Assembly: GCA_949291345.1 (NCBI GenBank)
Contig: CASEVP010000016.1
Span: forward strand, 1 to 40,855
Reading direction: 5' to 3'
Length of the DNA: 40,855 nt
DNA from: an uncultured Ruminococcus sp.
Lineage (GTDB): Bacteria; Bacillota; Clostridia; Oscillospirales; Ruminococcaceae
Below are positions 1-8,972 of the stretch, in pieces (the stretch's first letter is position 1; each line of letters starts with the position of its first letter). The notes below the pieces were generated by a model, which was not told the DNA's origin, made no database searches, and saw only the letters and a program-made list of their open reading frames with translations. The position numbers were made by a program, and so were the translations under genes.

Positions 1-554
1 ATTTTTCCACCCAAACCAATGACAATATTACGAAGTGCACGATCATTCATATCCAATACACGTTTGATCATTACACGGCGCTGATCGATACGCAATGCAT
101 TTCCCTGCTGCATGTGATTATCCAACATGGCACAAAGTAAGTTATTAGCTGCCGTAATAGCGTGCATATCTCCCGTAAAATGCAGATTGATATCCTCCAT
201 AGGGACAACTTGCGCATAGCCGCCACCGGCAGCACCACCTTTGATCCCGAATACCGGTCCAAGTGACGGTTCCCGCAGTGCCAAAACAACATTTTTCTCC
301 AAGCGGTGCAATGCGTCTGCAAGTCCCACGCTGACAGTTGTTTTACCCTCTCCCGCCGGAGTGGGATTGATTGCCGTCACAAGAATCAGTTTTCCATCTG
401 CGTTATTTGCTGTTTTGCGAAACAATGTTTCCGATAATTTGGCTTTATAATGCCCATAATACTCTATGTCCTCATCGCCAATAGAAAGCGATGCCGCAAT
501 TTTGCCAATGGGATACATTTGGGCATTTTGTGCAATTTCAATATCCGACAACAT
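1..554 (-). CDS. fhs: Formate--tetrahydrofolate ligase, N-terminal part (runs off the window)
   Basis: This enzyme joins formate to tetrahydrofolate using ATP, giving 10-formyl-THF for purine and formyl-Met synthesis or for acetogenic C1 flow; it is cytosolic. The reading frame is open from the ATG at 554 to the window edge (about 184 codons of the family's roughly 555). Seen: the nucleotide-binding loop TPAGEGKTT at residues 65-73, then the family motif [19 protein letters not shown] and a DINLHFTGD stretch, all typical of Fhs. An AAGGAG ribosome site lies about 9 bases before the ATG. A minus-strand promoter candidate sits at 602-630. The rest of the gene lies to the left of the window. The identification is very safe. 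Confidence 0.96.
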   Translation of the reverse strand, partial: MLSDIEIAQNAQMYPIGKIAASLSIGDEDIEYYGHYKAKLSETLFRKTANNADGKLILVTAINPTPAGEGKTTVSVGLADALHRLEKNVVLALREPSLGPVFGIKGGAAGGGYAQVVPMEDINLHFTGDMHAITAANNLLCAMLDNHMQQGNALRIDQRRVMIKRVLDMNDRALRNIVIGLGGK

Positions 555-601
555 AATTTTCTCTCCTTTTTTCCTCTCTCCATGACTAAAAACATATTTT
601 T

Positions 602-630
602 ATTATACCATTTTCCCCCCTCCATTGCAA
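602..630 (-). promoter_or_regulatory. Probable sigma-A promoter of fhs
   Basis: On the minus strand TTGCAA (630-625) and a perfect TATAAT (607-602) are separated by 17 bases, about 50 bases before the fhs start codon. The -35 box is only a 4/6 match. Confidence 0.5.
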
Positions 631-710
631 GGTAATTTTTGCTTTTCGTAAATTCGCCAAATTTCCACAATATTTTCATTTTCATTTTTACAAAACTGCT
701 GGAAGATTTG

Positions 711-739
711 TTGACATAGGCATATTTTCTGTGTTTCAT
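711..739 (+). promoter_or_regulatory. Candidate promoter of the GHL10-like lipoprotein gene
   Basis: A perfect TTGACA (711-716) is followed after 17 bases by TTTCAT (734-739, 4/6). A second TATAAT occurs at 748-753 without a good -35. The remainder of the 555-928 interval, apart from the fhs promoter on the other strand, shows nothing I can interpret. Confidence 0.35.
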
Positions 740-928
740 TCATAATATATAATAACGCACTGATTGGTCTCGACGTATTGATCCCACTGTCTATGAGCAT
801 AATAGTGCAATTCAATTATACACACAGACGGACAAGTCTGATACAGTACATTTTGAAACGTAATCTTAAGGCATCGCATATGGCGATTCCACTTTTTGAC
901 ATTTTCTATTGTGAAAGGAAGTTTGTGT

Positions 929-2221
929 ATGCACAGAATGACAGCATTATTTCTTTCCCTCTGTATTGCTTGTGTTTCCATTTCCTGCACCCGACATACT
1001 TCCCAAAGTTCCATTCCTGACAATGCAACATTCTGTGATGACATTACGCAGCAGGTACAAAGTTTGGAGCAGCTTCACATTGCAAGCGGAACAACACAAC
1101 TACATAATTCAACCTCCGATGTATACAAGCCGATTCAATACGATTCCATGTATGCCATGTGGTTTCCTGTCATGGACTATGCAGAAACACTTCGTGGTAA
1201 ATCGGCAAAGGAATTTCGCAGTATTATGCGCACACGTTTTGAAAAAGCTGCTGCTATGGGCATCAACACCGTTTTTTTACATGTGCGTGCGTATCAGGAC
1301 GCATACTATCCTTCATCACTGTTTCCAATGGGCGAATCCGTTGATTTTGATCCACTGCAAATCATGTTAGAAGAAGCACATCGCTGTAAACTATCTGCCC
1401 ATGCGTGGATTAATCCTATGCGAGGTCCCACAGACGAAAGAATGCAAGCTATCGATGAAAAGTACACTATTAAAACTTGGTACAACAATCCTCAAAAAAG
1501 GGGTGTGTATCTTGTCCAATCAGGAAATCACTGGTGGCTCAACCCTGCTTATGATGAAGTACGGCAATACATTGTCGATGGTGTGGAGGAAATTATCACA
1601 AACTATGAAGTGGATGGGATACATATCGACGATTATTTTTATCCCACTACGGATTCCAATTTTGATTCTGCCGCTTTCTCACAAAGCGCATTTTCTTCTC
1701 TTTCCGAGTTCCGTTTGGCACAAATCAATACCATGGTTAAACAATTATATGAAGCCATACACACCCAAAATCCCCATTTAATTTTCAGCATCAGCCCACA
1801 AGGTACGTTATCCGGAAACTACGACAGTCAATATGCCGATGTCAAACGTTGGGGAAAAGAAGCAGGTTACTGTGATGCCCTCATTCCGCAGATTTACTTT
1901 GGTTTTGAAAATCAAAATGCACCATTTTCTGATACCGTTTCTCTTTGGACATCTATGGTAAACAATGACGCCGTTTCTCTAGTCATTGGCATTGGCACCC
2001 ACAAATTTGGAAAAGAAGACCAGTGGGCGGGCACTGGAAAAAACGAATGGATTGAGCACCTGGATATCCCAGAACGGCAAGTTACATTTTTAATGCAGCT
2101 GGACAGCATTGGCGGCATTGCCATATATGATTACAGCACAACATTCTCACCAGATACGCAAACTGATGCAATGGCACAACAAGTGGAAGCGATTGGTGCG
2201 TTACTGCGACAGTCTGAATAA
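929..2221 (+). CDS. Glycosyl hydrolase-like 10 (DUF187) family lipoprotein
   Basis: The 430-residue product looks like a surface-anchored member of the GHL10/DUF187 family, a TIM-barrel group related to glycoside hydrolases and thought to act on glycans. The N-terminus has a hydrophobic segment followed by a lipobox-like VSISC (Cys20), so lipid anchoring is likely, although Ser at -3 is unusual. Family features are the start of the barrel (YAMWFPVMDY), AHAWINPMRG, and GIHIDDYFYP around residues 230-239 with paired acidic residues D234/D235, then a SISPQG strand and DALIPQIYFGFE. I chose the ATG at 929 because GAAAGGAAG lies 8-16 bases before it; the longer open frame from 896 has no ribosome site. 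It is monocistronic, convergent with metK. Its substrate is unknown. Confidence 0.85.
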   Translation: MHRMTALFLSLCIACVSISCTRHTSQSSIPDNATFCDDITQQVQSLEQLHIASGTTQLHNSTSDVYKPIQYDSMYAMWFPVMDYAETLRGKSAKEFRSIMRTRFEKAAAMGINTVFLHVRAYQDAYYPSSLFPMGESVDFDPLQIMLEEAHRCKLSAHAWINPMRGPTDERMQAIDEKYTIKTWYNNPQKRGVYLVQSGNHWWLNPAYDEVRQYIVDGVEEIITNYEVDGIHIDDYFYPTTDSNFDSAAFSQSAFSSLSEFRLAQINTMVKQLYEAIHTQNPHLIFSISPQGTLSGNYDSQYADVKRWGKEAGYCDALIPQIYFGFENQNAPFSDTVSLWTSMVNNDAVSLVIGIGTHKFGKEDQWAGTGKNEWIEHLDIPERQVTFLMQLDSIGGIAIYDYSTTFSPDTQTDAMAQQVEAIGALLRQSE

Positions 2222-2251
2222 CCAACTCATGCGCAGAACTTCCCAATAAAA

Positions 2252-2287
2252 AAGGCAATATCATACAAAATTGCACGATATTGCCTT
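2252..2287 (-). terminator. Intrinsic terminator of metK
   Basis: AAGGCAATATC (2252-2262) pairs with GATATTGCCTT (2277-2287). Read on the minus strand the stem is followed by TTTTTTATT, so it ends metK. The plus strand lacks a T run after the stem, so it serves the lipoprotein gene less well. Confidence 0.75.
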
Positions 2288-2352
2288 AAGTCAAACATAA
2301 CAAGAAATACTGCATGGTATAACACAGTATTCTACTTTTTTAGTACAATCTC

Positions 2353-3531
2353 TTATTGCACTCCAACTGCCCTTTTCAGAGCATCAATCCGATCTGTTTT
2401 TTCCCAAACAACCCCCAGATCTTCTCTGCCCATATGACCATAAGCTGCAAGTTGCCGATATTGTGGTTTGCGCAAATTTAGCATAGATATGATACCATCC
2501 GGTGTCAGACAGAACACCTGTGGTACAGCCTTTGCAAGCACGTCCTCGGACACTTTGCCTGTTCCGAAAGTATCAACTCGAACAGATACGGGATTGGCTA
2601 CACCGATGGCATAAGCTAGCTGCACTTCACAACGTTTTGCCAATCCGGCTGCAACAATATTTTTGGCAATATATCTTGCGGCATACGCACCAGAACGATC
2701 CACCTTTGTAGGATCCTTTCCGCTAAATGCACCGCCTCCATGCCGTGCCATTCCACCGTAAGTATCCACTATAATTTTTCTACCAGTCAATCCACTATCT
2801 CCCTGCGGTCCACCAACGACAAATCTGCCTGTCGGATTGATAAAATATTTTGTATTTTCATCCAATAATTCTGCCGGCAGTACTGCTGGAATTACATAAT
2901 GCATCATATCCCGCCGAATAGTCTCCAAACTCACATCTGGTGCATGCTGTGTGGATATGACGACAGTATCAATCCGCACCGGTTGATCTCCATCATATTC
3001 CACTGTAACCTGTGCCTTACCGTCCGGACGCAGATAAGACAATGTCTTATCCTTACGCAAATCTGTTAGCTTCATACAGAGTTTATGAGACAATGAGATT
3101 GCTAGTGGCATCAGTTCCTTTGTTTCATCACATGCGTATCCAAACATCATGCCCTGATCTCCGGCACCAGTTTCCTTTGTTTCCCCATCTCGAGTCTCAA
3201 TCGCATCGTTAACGCCCATTGCAATATCGGGTGACTGCTTATTCATTGCCAAAAGCACCGAACAGGTATGTCCATCAAAGCCATATTTTGCACGATCATA
3301 ACCAATATCCACAATTACATCACGAGCGATTTGCGGTATGTCTACTTTTGCTGTAGTTGTAATTTCGCCCATGCACAATACCATGCCGGTTGCCACAGTC
3401 GTTTCACACGCAACTCTCGCTTTCGGATCTTGTTCTAAAATCGCATCAAGTACTGCATCAGAAATCTGGTCACATATCTTATCCGGATGCCCCTCTGTTA
3501 CCGATTCTGATGTAAATAATGTTCTTGCCAT
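2353..3531 (-). CDS. metK: S-adenosylmethionine synthetase (methionine adenosyltransferase)
   Basis: MetK makes S-adenosylmethionine from methionine and ATP, releasing phosphate and pyrophosphate; it is a cytosolic tetramer needing Mg2+ and K+. The 392-residue length is normal for the family. Diagnostic motifs are GHPDK at residues 14-18, [11 protein letters not shown] from 122, and the glycine-rich [16 protein letters not shown] phosphate loop in the C-terminal half. A GAAAGG ribosome site precedes the ATG. The gene stands alone behind a SAM-I riboswitch and its terminator (3571-3712), so it should be switched off when its own product is plentiful. No anomaly seen. Confidence 0.98.
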   Translation of the reverse strand: MARTLFTSESVTEGHPDKICDQISDAVLDAILEQDPKARVACETTVATGMVLCMGEITTTAKVDIPQIARDVIVDIGYDRAKYGFDGHTCSVLLAMNKQSPDIAMGVNDAIETRDGETKETGAGDQGMMFGYACDETKELMPLAISLSHKLCMKLTDLRKDKTLSYLRPDGKAQVTVEYDGDQPVRIDTVVISTQHAPDVSLETIRRDMMHYVIPAVLPAELLDENTKYFINPTGRFVVGGPQGDSGLTGRKIIVDTYGGMARHGGGAFSGKDPTKVDRSGAYAARYIAKNIVAAGLAKRCEVQLAYAIGVANPVSVRVDTFGTGKVSEDVLAKAVPQVFCLTPDGIISMLNLRKPQYRQLAAYGHMGREDLGVVWEKTDRIDALKRAVGVQ

Positions 3532-3570
3532 GTTATCCGTTCCTTTCTAATTTTTGTGTATCCATCAAAA

Positions 3571-3593
3571 AAGACACCCGAAGTGGGTGTCTT
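3571..3593 (-). terminator. Riboswitch-controlled terminator in front of metK
   Basis: On the minus strand AAGACACCC (3593-3585) pairs with GGGTGTCTT (3579-3571) around a short ACTTC loop, followed by a T run. It lies between the SAM-I aptamer and the metK ribosome site, the classical expression platform for transcription attenuation. Confidence 0.88.
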
Positions 3594-3605
3594 TCCTTTT
3601 TGTAC

Positions 3606-3714
3606 AAACCCCTCATCTTTCGGTTATACCGCAGGAATTGGCACCGTAATGGTATTTCCAACCGGTTGCCGGGCTTCACAGGACCTGTTCCTCCACCACT
3701 CTTGATAAGGTATC
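3606..3714 (-). promoter_or_regulatory. SAM-I (S-box) riboswitch aptamer
   Basis: Read on the minus strand, the segment has the full S-box core: P1 5' arm CTTATC (3709-3704), then AAGAGTGGTGGAGG, a P2 hairpin, TGAAGCCCGGCAACC, the P3/P4 part with GGTGCCAATTCC, and CGAAAGATGAG closing P1 (GATGAG at 3617-3612). It sits about 100 bases after a consensus promoter and just before a terminator and metK. Binding of SAM stabilises P1 and lets the terminator form. The assignment is by motif; an Rfam RF00162 covariance search would confirm it. Confidence 0.95.
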
Positions 3715-3781
3715 GGTATTTGATTATAACCATCGTACAAAACATCATTATTTTCATGCGATGATTTAAATGCATACTGTA

Positions 3782-3810
3782 ATTATACTATATCTTCAAA
3801 GCAATGTCAA
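3782..3810 (-). promoter_or_regulatory. Consensus sigma-A promoter of the riboswitch-metK unit
   Basis: On the minus strand TTGACA (3810-3805) and TATAAT (3787-3782) are separated by exactly 17 bases. Both boxes are perfect. Transcription would start near 3775 and run through the S-box leader. Confidence 0.9.
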
Positions 3811-3867
3811 GTCATTTTTCGACTTTTTAAGAATAACATGCTGAACATTCGCGTTTGAGAACTGCCC

Positions 3868-3897
3868 TTGACAAATATATGGCATTTTTGCTATAAT
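3868..3897 (+). promoter_or_regulatory. Sigma-A promoter of the aconitase gene
   Basis: TTGACA (3868-3873) and TATAAT (3892-3897) are both perfect with an 18-base spacer, about 75 bases before the aconitase ATG. It is divergent from the metK promoter 58 bases away. Confidence 0.85.
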
Positions 3898-3973
3898 ATT
3901 ATGGTGTAGAAAAAGTTGCTGTAAATGCGGGAAAGTGGATTTGCAGAGCATAGCAGGAAAGGAATGATCATCG

Positions 3974-5914
3974 ATGGGATTGACTCTGACGGAGAAAATC
4001 TTAAAAGCACATTTGGTAGAGGGCGAAATGGTAAAGGGTTCGGAAATCGGCATTCGAATCGACCAGACTTTGACTCAAGATGCTACTGGTACAATGGCAT
4101 ATTTGGAATTTGAGGCAATGGGTGTGCCTCGTGTACGTACGGAACGTAGCGTAGCATATATTGACCATAACACATTGCAGAGCGGTTTCGAGAATGCGGA
4201 CGATCACCGTTTTATCGGAAGCGTGGCAAAGAAGCACGGCATCTATTTTTCTCGCCCCGGTAATGGCATCTGTCATCAGGTACATCTGGAGCGCTTTGGC
4301 GTTCCGGGCAAGACCCTCATCGGTTCTGACAGCCACACTCCCACTGGCGGCGGTATAGGTATGATCGCTATGGGTGCCGGTGGATTGGATGTTGCTGTTG
4401 CTATGGGGGGCGGTACATATTATATTACTTGCCCGAAAGTGGTGAAAGTAGAATTGACCGGCAAACTGTCTCCATGGGTGGCTGCAAAGGATGTCATTCT
4501 GGAAGTGCTGAAACGTCTGTCTGTCAAGGGTGGTGTCGGCAAGGTAATCGAATACTGCGGCGATGGCGTGAAGACGTTGTCTGTACCGGAACGTGCTACG
4601 ATCACCAATATGGGTGCAGAATTAGGTGCGACTACATCCATTTTCCCGTCAGATGAAGTGACCAAACAGTTTTTAGAGGCACAGGGCAGAGGGGATGTCT
4701 GGACCGAACAAAAGGCAGATCCAGATGCCGTTTACGATGAAATAGTAGAGATTAATTTAAGTGATTTGATTCCACTGGCAGCATGTCCTCACTCCCCTGA
4801 TAATGTTAAGAGCGTGGAAGAAATTGGAAAGCTGAAGGTGGATCAGGTATGCATTGGATCTTGTACTAACTCTTCATTGCTTGATATGATGAAGGTTGCT
4901 TACATTTTGAAGGGGAAAACCGTGCATCCTGATGTTTCTTTGGCGATTGCACCAGGTTCTAAGCAAGTATTGAATATGATGGCAGATATGGGATTGCTGG
5001 GCAGCATGATTGATGCAGGCGCAAGAATTTTGGAAAGTGCATGTGGTCCTTGTATTGGAATGGGACAGGCACCGAACTCCGGCGGTATTTCCTTGCGTAC
5101 TTTTAACCGGAATTTCCTGGGGCGTTCTGGCACCAAAGATGGACAGATTTATCTGGTATCACCAGAATTGGCAGCATATTCAGCATTGACCGGTTATCTT
5201 AGTGATCCGAGAGAACTAGGTGAAATGCCTGAATTTGTACTTCCGGAAAAATTCACTGTTAATGACAACATGATTGTTCCGCCGGTACCGGAGGAAGAAA
5301 TGGATAGCGTGGAGATTCTACGCGGACCAAATATCAAACCGTTCCCGGAAACAGCACCGCTGGAAGAAACTATTTTGGCTGGTTGCTCATTAAAGGTCGG
5401 TGATAATATTACGACAGATCATATTATGCCGGCAGGAGCAAAGATTTTGCCGCTGCGTTCGAATATCCCTGCAATTTCTCAACACTGCTTTACCGTATGT
5501 GATGAGGCGTTTCCGACAAGAGCTAAAGAAATGGGAAAGAGCATTATTGTAGGCGGTTCCAATTATGGACAGGGTTCTTCTCGTGAGCATGCCGCACTGG
5601 CTCCGTTGTATTTGGGTGTGAAAGCAGTACTGGTTAAGAGTTTTGCACGTATTCATCGGGCAAATCTCATTAACGCAGGCATTTTGCCGTTGACTTTTGT
5701 TAACGAGGCAGATTATGATAAGATTTCTCAGGGAGATCTTCTGGAACTTGCTGACATACGTGCAAAGGTAGAGGCAGGTGAAACCGAACTAATCCTAATG
5801 AATAAGACTACAGGTGCAGAAATCCCAGTATTGTGTGAACTGACCGGACGTACAAAGGATATTATTTTAGCCGGCGGTCTGCTTGACTATACCCGTGATT
5901 CTCTGAATAAGTAA
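3974..5914 (+). CDS. acnA: Aconitate hydratase (aconitase), single-chain 646-residue form
   Basis: Aconitase isomerises citrate to isocitrate through cis-aconitate with a [4Fe-4S] cluster. At 646 residues it belongs to the shorter bacterial/archaeal putative-aconitase group, in which the large (cluster) and small (swivel) domains of the IPMI-like fold are fused, rather than the roughly 900-residue AcnA. Cluster ligands are visible: C297 in IGSCTNSS and C357/C360 in ACGPCIGMG. The swivel domain carries GGSNYGQGSSREHAA with the substrate-binding Ser-Arg. ATG 3974 is chosen because the conserved N-terminus starts there and AGGAAAGGA lies about 12 bases upstream. Isocitrate dehydrogenase follows two genes later. 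Isopropylmalate isomerase is an alternative, but that enzyme is usually two subunits. Confidence 0.92.
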   Translation: MGLTLTEKILKAHLVEGEMVKGSEIGIRIDQTLTQDATGTMAYLEFEAMGVPRVRTERSVAYIDHNTLQSGFENADDHRFIGSVAKKHGIYFSRPGNGICHQVHLERFGVPGKTLIGSDSHTPTGGGIGMIAMGAGGLDVAVAMGGGTYYITCPKVVKVELTGKLSPWVAAKDVILEVLKRLSVKGGVGKVIEYCGDGVKTLSVPERATITNMGAELGATTSIFPSDEVTKQFLEAQGRGDVWTEQKADPDAVYDEIVEINLSDLIPLAACPHSPDNVKSVEEIGKLKVDQVCIGSCTNSSLLDMMKVAYILKGKTVHPDVSLAIAPGSKQVLNMMADMGLLGSMIDAGARILESACGPCIGMGQAPNSGGISLRTFNRNFLGRSGTKDGQIYLVSPELAAYSALTGYLSDPRELGEMPEFVLPEKFTVNDNMIVPPVPEEEMDSVEILRGPNIKPFPETAPLEETILAGCSLKVGDNITTDHIMPAGAKILPLRSNIPAISQHCFTVCDEAFPTRAKEMGKSIIVGGSNYGQGSSREHAALAPLYLGVKAVLVKSFARIHRANLINAGILPLTFVNEADYDKISQGDLLELADIRAKVEAGETELILMNKTTGAEIPVLCELTGRTKDIILAGGLLDYTRDSLNK

Positions 5915-6047
5915 CGCAATGAACTGAAAATAGTTTGAAAAAGAAAAGATTAAAAAAGGAAACATACAGCGGGATAAGCTGGCTCCTGCTTTCGGGGAAA
6001 AAGTTGTGGATGCGGTATTGGAGTGCATAACCTGAGGTGATAACATC

Positions 6048-6782
6048 ATGAAACTTTCTCTTAATCGCAACCAGCTGAAATATCTCGTCATTATCACCAT
6101 GCTCATTGATCATATTGCATGGGCATTTGTGCCAACGGCTAGTGTTTTAGGACAAGTGATGCATTTCATCGGGCGGCTAACCGGTCCTACCATGGCATTC
6201 TTTGTGGCAGAGGGGTATCGTTACACCCGTGATGTGAAAAAATATTCTTTGCGGCTGGGCGTATTCGCATTATTGTCGTGGTTTCCATATGTTTATTTTG
6301 AATATGGTACGCTTCCAATTGTGATACAAAATGGGGCAGTTGTGGCATTTCATCCCCAATTCGGGGTGATATATACACTTCTGCTGGGGCTTCTTGCCAT
6401 TTGGCTTTGGGATAAGGGAAAATGTTCTTACACGCTGAAATTATTGGGTGTATTTGGACTTTGTATGTTGTCCGTATTCGGTGACTGGCTGATTTTCAAT
6501 GTGTTGTATTGTATGTTTTTCTACATCTATCGGGATAATCCCAAAGCAAAATGGACGGCATTTTGTTGGATCACCGCTGTTTGCTGCATGTTTGTTTTGT
6601 TTGCAAAGCCGTGGTGGGCAGGATTGTTTCAATTTGGTATTTTTATGGTGCCGCTGCTTATTCAATTTTGCTACAATGGCGAAAGTGGGAGTAAAAAGGC
6701 GTTTCATAAGTGGTTTTTTTATGTGTTTTATCCGGTGCATCTGTTGGTGTTAGGTGTACTGGCGTGGGTGATTTTGCAGTAA
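6048..6782 (+). CDS. TraX-like integral membrane protein
   Basis: The 244-residue protein is almost wholly hydrophobic with about seven to eight membrane segments and matches the TraX family, named after the F-plasmid pilin acetylase and now known as a broad chromosomal family of putative membrane acyltransferases. Seen: the family N-terminal pattern LKYLVIITMLIDHIAWAF, then FIGRLTGPTMAFFVAEGYRYTRD with the conserved Arg and Glu-Gly-Tyr, and YPVHLLVLG near the C-terminus. A GAGGTGAT ribosome site lies about 9 bases before the ATG. It sits between aconitase and isocitrate dehydrogenase. No pilin or conjugation gene is nearby, so the name says little about its job here. Confidence 0.85.
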   Translation: MKLSLNRNQLKYLVIITMLIDHIAWAFVPTASVLGQVMHFIGRLTGPTMAFFVAEGYRYTRDVKKYSLRLGVFALLSWFPYVYFEYGTLPIVIQNGAVVAFHPQFGVIYTLLLGLLAIWLWDKGKCSYTLKLLGVFGLCMLSVFGDWLIFNVLYCMFFYIYRDNPKAKWTAFCWITAVCCMFVLFAKPWWAGLFQFGIFMVPLLIQFCYNGESGSKKAFHKWFFYVFYPVHLLVLGVLAWVILQ

Positions 6783-6821
6783 AAACTGTGACAACTGCGG
6801 CGTATGACAAAATTTCTGAGG

Positions 6822-6851
6822 TGACAAAGCGAGCCGGATATTATTATAGCA
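6822..6851 (+). promoter_or_regulatory. Weak promoter candidate before isocitrate dehydrogenase
   Basis: GTGACA (6822-6827) and TATAGC (6846-6851) are spaced by 18 bases. The -10 region is flanked by a short inverted repeat CCGGA/TCCGG (6835-6839, 6854-6858) that could be an operator. Both boxes deviate from consensus. Confidence 0.3.
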
Positions 6852-6924
6852 TTCCGGAAAAAATGCTTTGAATAAAATTGTTGTATATACGGCAACAAGA
6901 ATGAATTTGAGGAGGAATTTTAAA

Positions 6925-8139
6925 ATGGCAAAGATTCAAATGAAAACGCCGCTGGTAGAAATGGACGGCGATGAGATGACCCGGATTTTATGGCAGTGGA
7001 TTAAGGATATTCTGCTGACACCGTATGTAGATCTCAAGACCGAATACTATGATCTGGGGTTGGAATATCGAGAAAAAACCAAGGATCAGGTGACCATTGA
7101 CAGCGCGAATGCAACTCTGAAATATGGCGTAGCTGTTAAATGTGCAACCATTACTCCGAATGCGGCAAGAATGCCTGAATATAACTTGTCTCAAATGTGG
7201 AAAAGTCCCAACGGCACGATTCGTGCGATTTTAGATGGTACCGTATTTCGTACGCCAATTTTAGTTAAAGGCGTTGAGCCTTATATTCCGACTTGGACAG
7301 CACCAATTACGATTGCACGTCATGCATATGGTGATGTGTATAAAAATACTGAAATGAAAGTAAAACAGGGCAGCAAGGCAGAATTGGTTGTGACCGATTC
7401 GGAGGGAAAGGAAACTCGTCAGCTGATCTACAATTTTGAAGATACTGATGGTATTGTGCAGGGATTGCACAATAAGACAAACTCCATTGCTGGTTTTGCG
7501 CGTGCTTGTTTTAATTATGGTTTGGATCTGAAGCAGGATGTTTGGTTTGCGACTAAGGATACCATTTCGAAGCAGTATGATCACACATTTAAAGACATCT
7601 TCCAGGAGATCTATGACACGGAGTATAAAGAAAAATTCGAAGCTGCTGGTATCGAATATTTTTATACATTGATTGATGATGCTGTGGCAAGGGTTATACG
7701 TTCCAATGGTGGCTATATTTGGGCTTGCAAAAACTATGACGGCGATGTAATGTCCGACATGGTATCTACTGCTTATGGCAGTCTGGCAATGATGACGTCT
7801 GTTTTGGTTTCTCCGCAGGGAATTTATGAATATGAAGCCGCACATGGTACGGTTCAACGACACTATTATAAATATTTGAAGGGTGAAGAAACTTCTACTA
7901 ACTCTGTCGCAACAATTTTTGCATGGAGTGGTGCAATGCGTAAGCGTGGTGAATTAGACAGTCTGCCGGATCTAGTAGATTTTGCAAATAAGCTGGAAAA
8001 GGCAACAATTCAGACCATTGAAGATGGCGTGATGACTGGTGACTTATATCTAATTTCTAAGTTGGAGAATAAGACGAAGGTAAATTCTAAAGAATTTTTG
8101 GAAGCGATTAATGAACGGCTGTCGGCAATGATGGCATAA
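6925..8139 (+). CDS. icd: NADP-dependent isocitrate dehydrogenase, eukaryote-like type
   Basis: The enzyme oxidises isocitrate to 2-oxoglutarate and CO2, supplying glutamate carbon and NADPH. The 404-residue sequence belongs to the type II (IDH1/IDH2-like) group rather than the E. coli type: [11 protein letters not shown] at the start, [16 protein letters not shown] for substrate binding, [32 protein letters not shown] with metal-binding aspartates, and [20 protein letters not shown] 6925 follows a strong GGAGGAATTTTAAA ribosome site; the frame extends to 6868 but without one. It lies 25 bases before rex and downstream of aconitase and the TraX-like gene. No citrate synthase is in the window. 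Cofactor choice is inferred from the subgroup. Confidence 0.95.
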   Translation: MAKIQMKTPLVEMDGDEMTRILWQWIKDILLTPYVDLKTEYYDLGLEYREKTKDQVTIDSANATLKYGVAVKCATITPNAARMPEYNLSQMWKSPNGTIRAILDGTVFRTPILVKGVEPYIPTWTAPITIARHAYGDVYKNTEMKVKQGSKAELVVTDSEGKETRQLIYNFEDTDGIVQGLHNKTNSIAGFARACFNYGLDLKQDVWFATKDTISKQYDHTFKDIFQEIYDTEYKEKFEAAGIEYFYTLIDDAVARVIRSNGGYIWACKNYDGDVMSDMVSTAYGSLAMMTSVLVSPQGIYEYEAAHGTVQRHYYKYLKGEETSTNSVATIFAWSGAMRKRGELDSLPDLVDFANKLEKATIQTIEDGVMTGDLYLISKLENKTKVNSKEFLEAINERLSAMMA

Positions 8140-8164
8140 ATCAACCGGTGACACGGGGAGAGCG

Positions 8165-8797
8165 ATGCATTTGATGCAAAAATATGAAGTGTCAGTGCCG
8201 GTGGTACGTCGATTGCCACGGTATTACCGGTTGTTACAAGAGTTGGAACGGAATGGTGTCACACGTACCTCGTCTCGTGAATTGGGAAAGAGACTTGGCA
8301 TGACTGCCTCACAAATTCGGCAGGATCTCAGTTGTTTTGGATGTTTCGGACGGCAGGGCTGCGGATATGCCGTAAAAGAACTGCGGGAAAATCTGGAACA
8401 GATTATTGGTTTGCCAGACTTGCTTCCAATGATACTCGTAGGCGCAGGAAGTCTTGGAAAAGTGGTTTCAGAGAATGTCCGTTTTGAAGAACGAGGGTTT
8501 CGTCTAATTGGTATTTTTGACATCAAGCCGGAACTGATTGGAAAGCGTTTGGCAGAATTGCAGATTCAGCCGATAGAAGAATTGGAATCTTTTTGTGCAG
8601 CGAAAAAACCAGTGGCAGCCGTGCTATGTTTGCCCAAAGAATCCGCACAGGCAGTAGCGGAACGGCTTGTATTGTTTGGTGTGCGTGGACTTTGGAATTT
8701 CAGCCATTGTGATATTGCGGTGGAACAAGCAGAAGTTATCACAGTACATTTGGATGACAGTCTGATGACGCTTTCTTATAAACTGCATAATTTGTAA
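8165..8797 (+). CDS. rex: Redox-sensing transcriptional repressor Rex
   Basis: Rex is a dimeric repressor that reads the NADH/NAD+ ratio and typically controls alcohol dehydrogenase and other fermentative genes in Firmicutes. The 210-residue length is normal. The N-terminal winged helix shows RTSSRELGKRLGMTASQIRQ followed by the DLSCFG-FGRQGCGY signature at residues 54-68; the Rossmann part has VGAGSLG at 92-98, with Ser and Leu where many Rex proteins have Asn-Leu. A GGGGAGAG ribosome site lies just before the ATG. Its position 25 bases after icd suggests co-transcription. adhE, a usual Rex target, is about 10 kb downstream, but I could not see a convincing Rex operator in its promoter. Confidence 0.95.
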   Translation: MHLMQKYEVSVPVVRRLPRYYRLLQELERNGVTRTSSRELGKRLGMTASQIRQDLSCFGCFGRQGCGYAVKELRENLEQIIGLPDLLPMILVGAGSLGKVVSENVRFEERGFRLIGIFDIKPELIGKRLAELQIQPIEELESFCAAKKPVAAVLCLPKESAQAVAERLVLFGVRGLWNFSHCDIAVEQAEVITVHLDDSLMTLSYKLHNL

Positions 8798-8861
8798 GGA
8801 CTTGCATGGAGATGCCGTGTGCTTTATGTAAATTGATGCAGGTTGGAGTGCTGTGGAGAAG

Positions 8862-8899
8862 AAGGGTACTGGTTTTATAAATGATCAGTATCCTTTTTT
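8862..8899 (+). terminator. Intrinsic terminator after rex
   Basis: AAGGGTACTG (8862-8871) pairs with CAGTATCCTT (8886-8895) with one G-T pair, followed by six T. It ends the acn-traX-like-icd-rex group. Confidence 0.78.
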
Positions 8900-8972
8900 G
8901 CCGTGATATAGGAAGAAAAAATGCAATAAAACGCTGTTTGGATGGATGACGCAGTGTTTATGGAAAGGAACA

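Noticed and set aside
5961..5995. Small stem AGCGGGA/TCCTGCT between aconitase and the TraX-like gene
   Set aside because: Only seven pairs with a wobble and no T run; not enough to call a terminator.
7261..7863. Minus-strand frame of 200 codons inside icd
   Set aside because: Antisense to a well-conserved gene; the translation has no recognisable domain and is Cys/His/Ile-rich as expected of a shadow frame.
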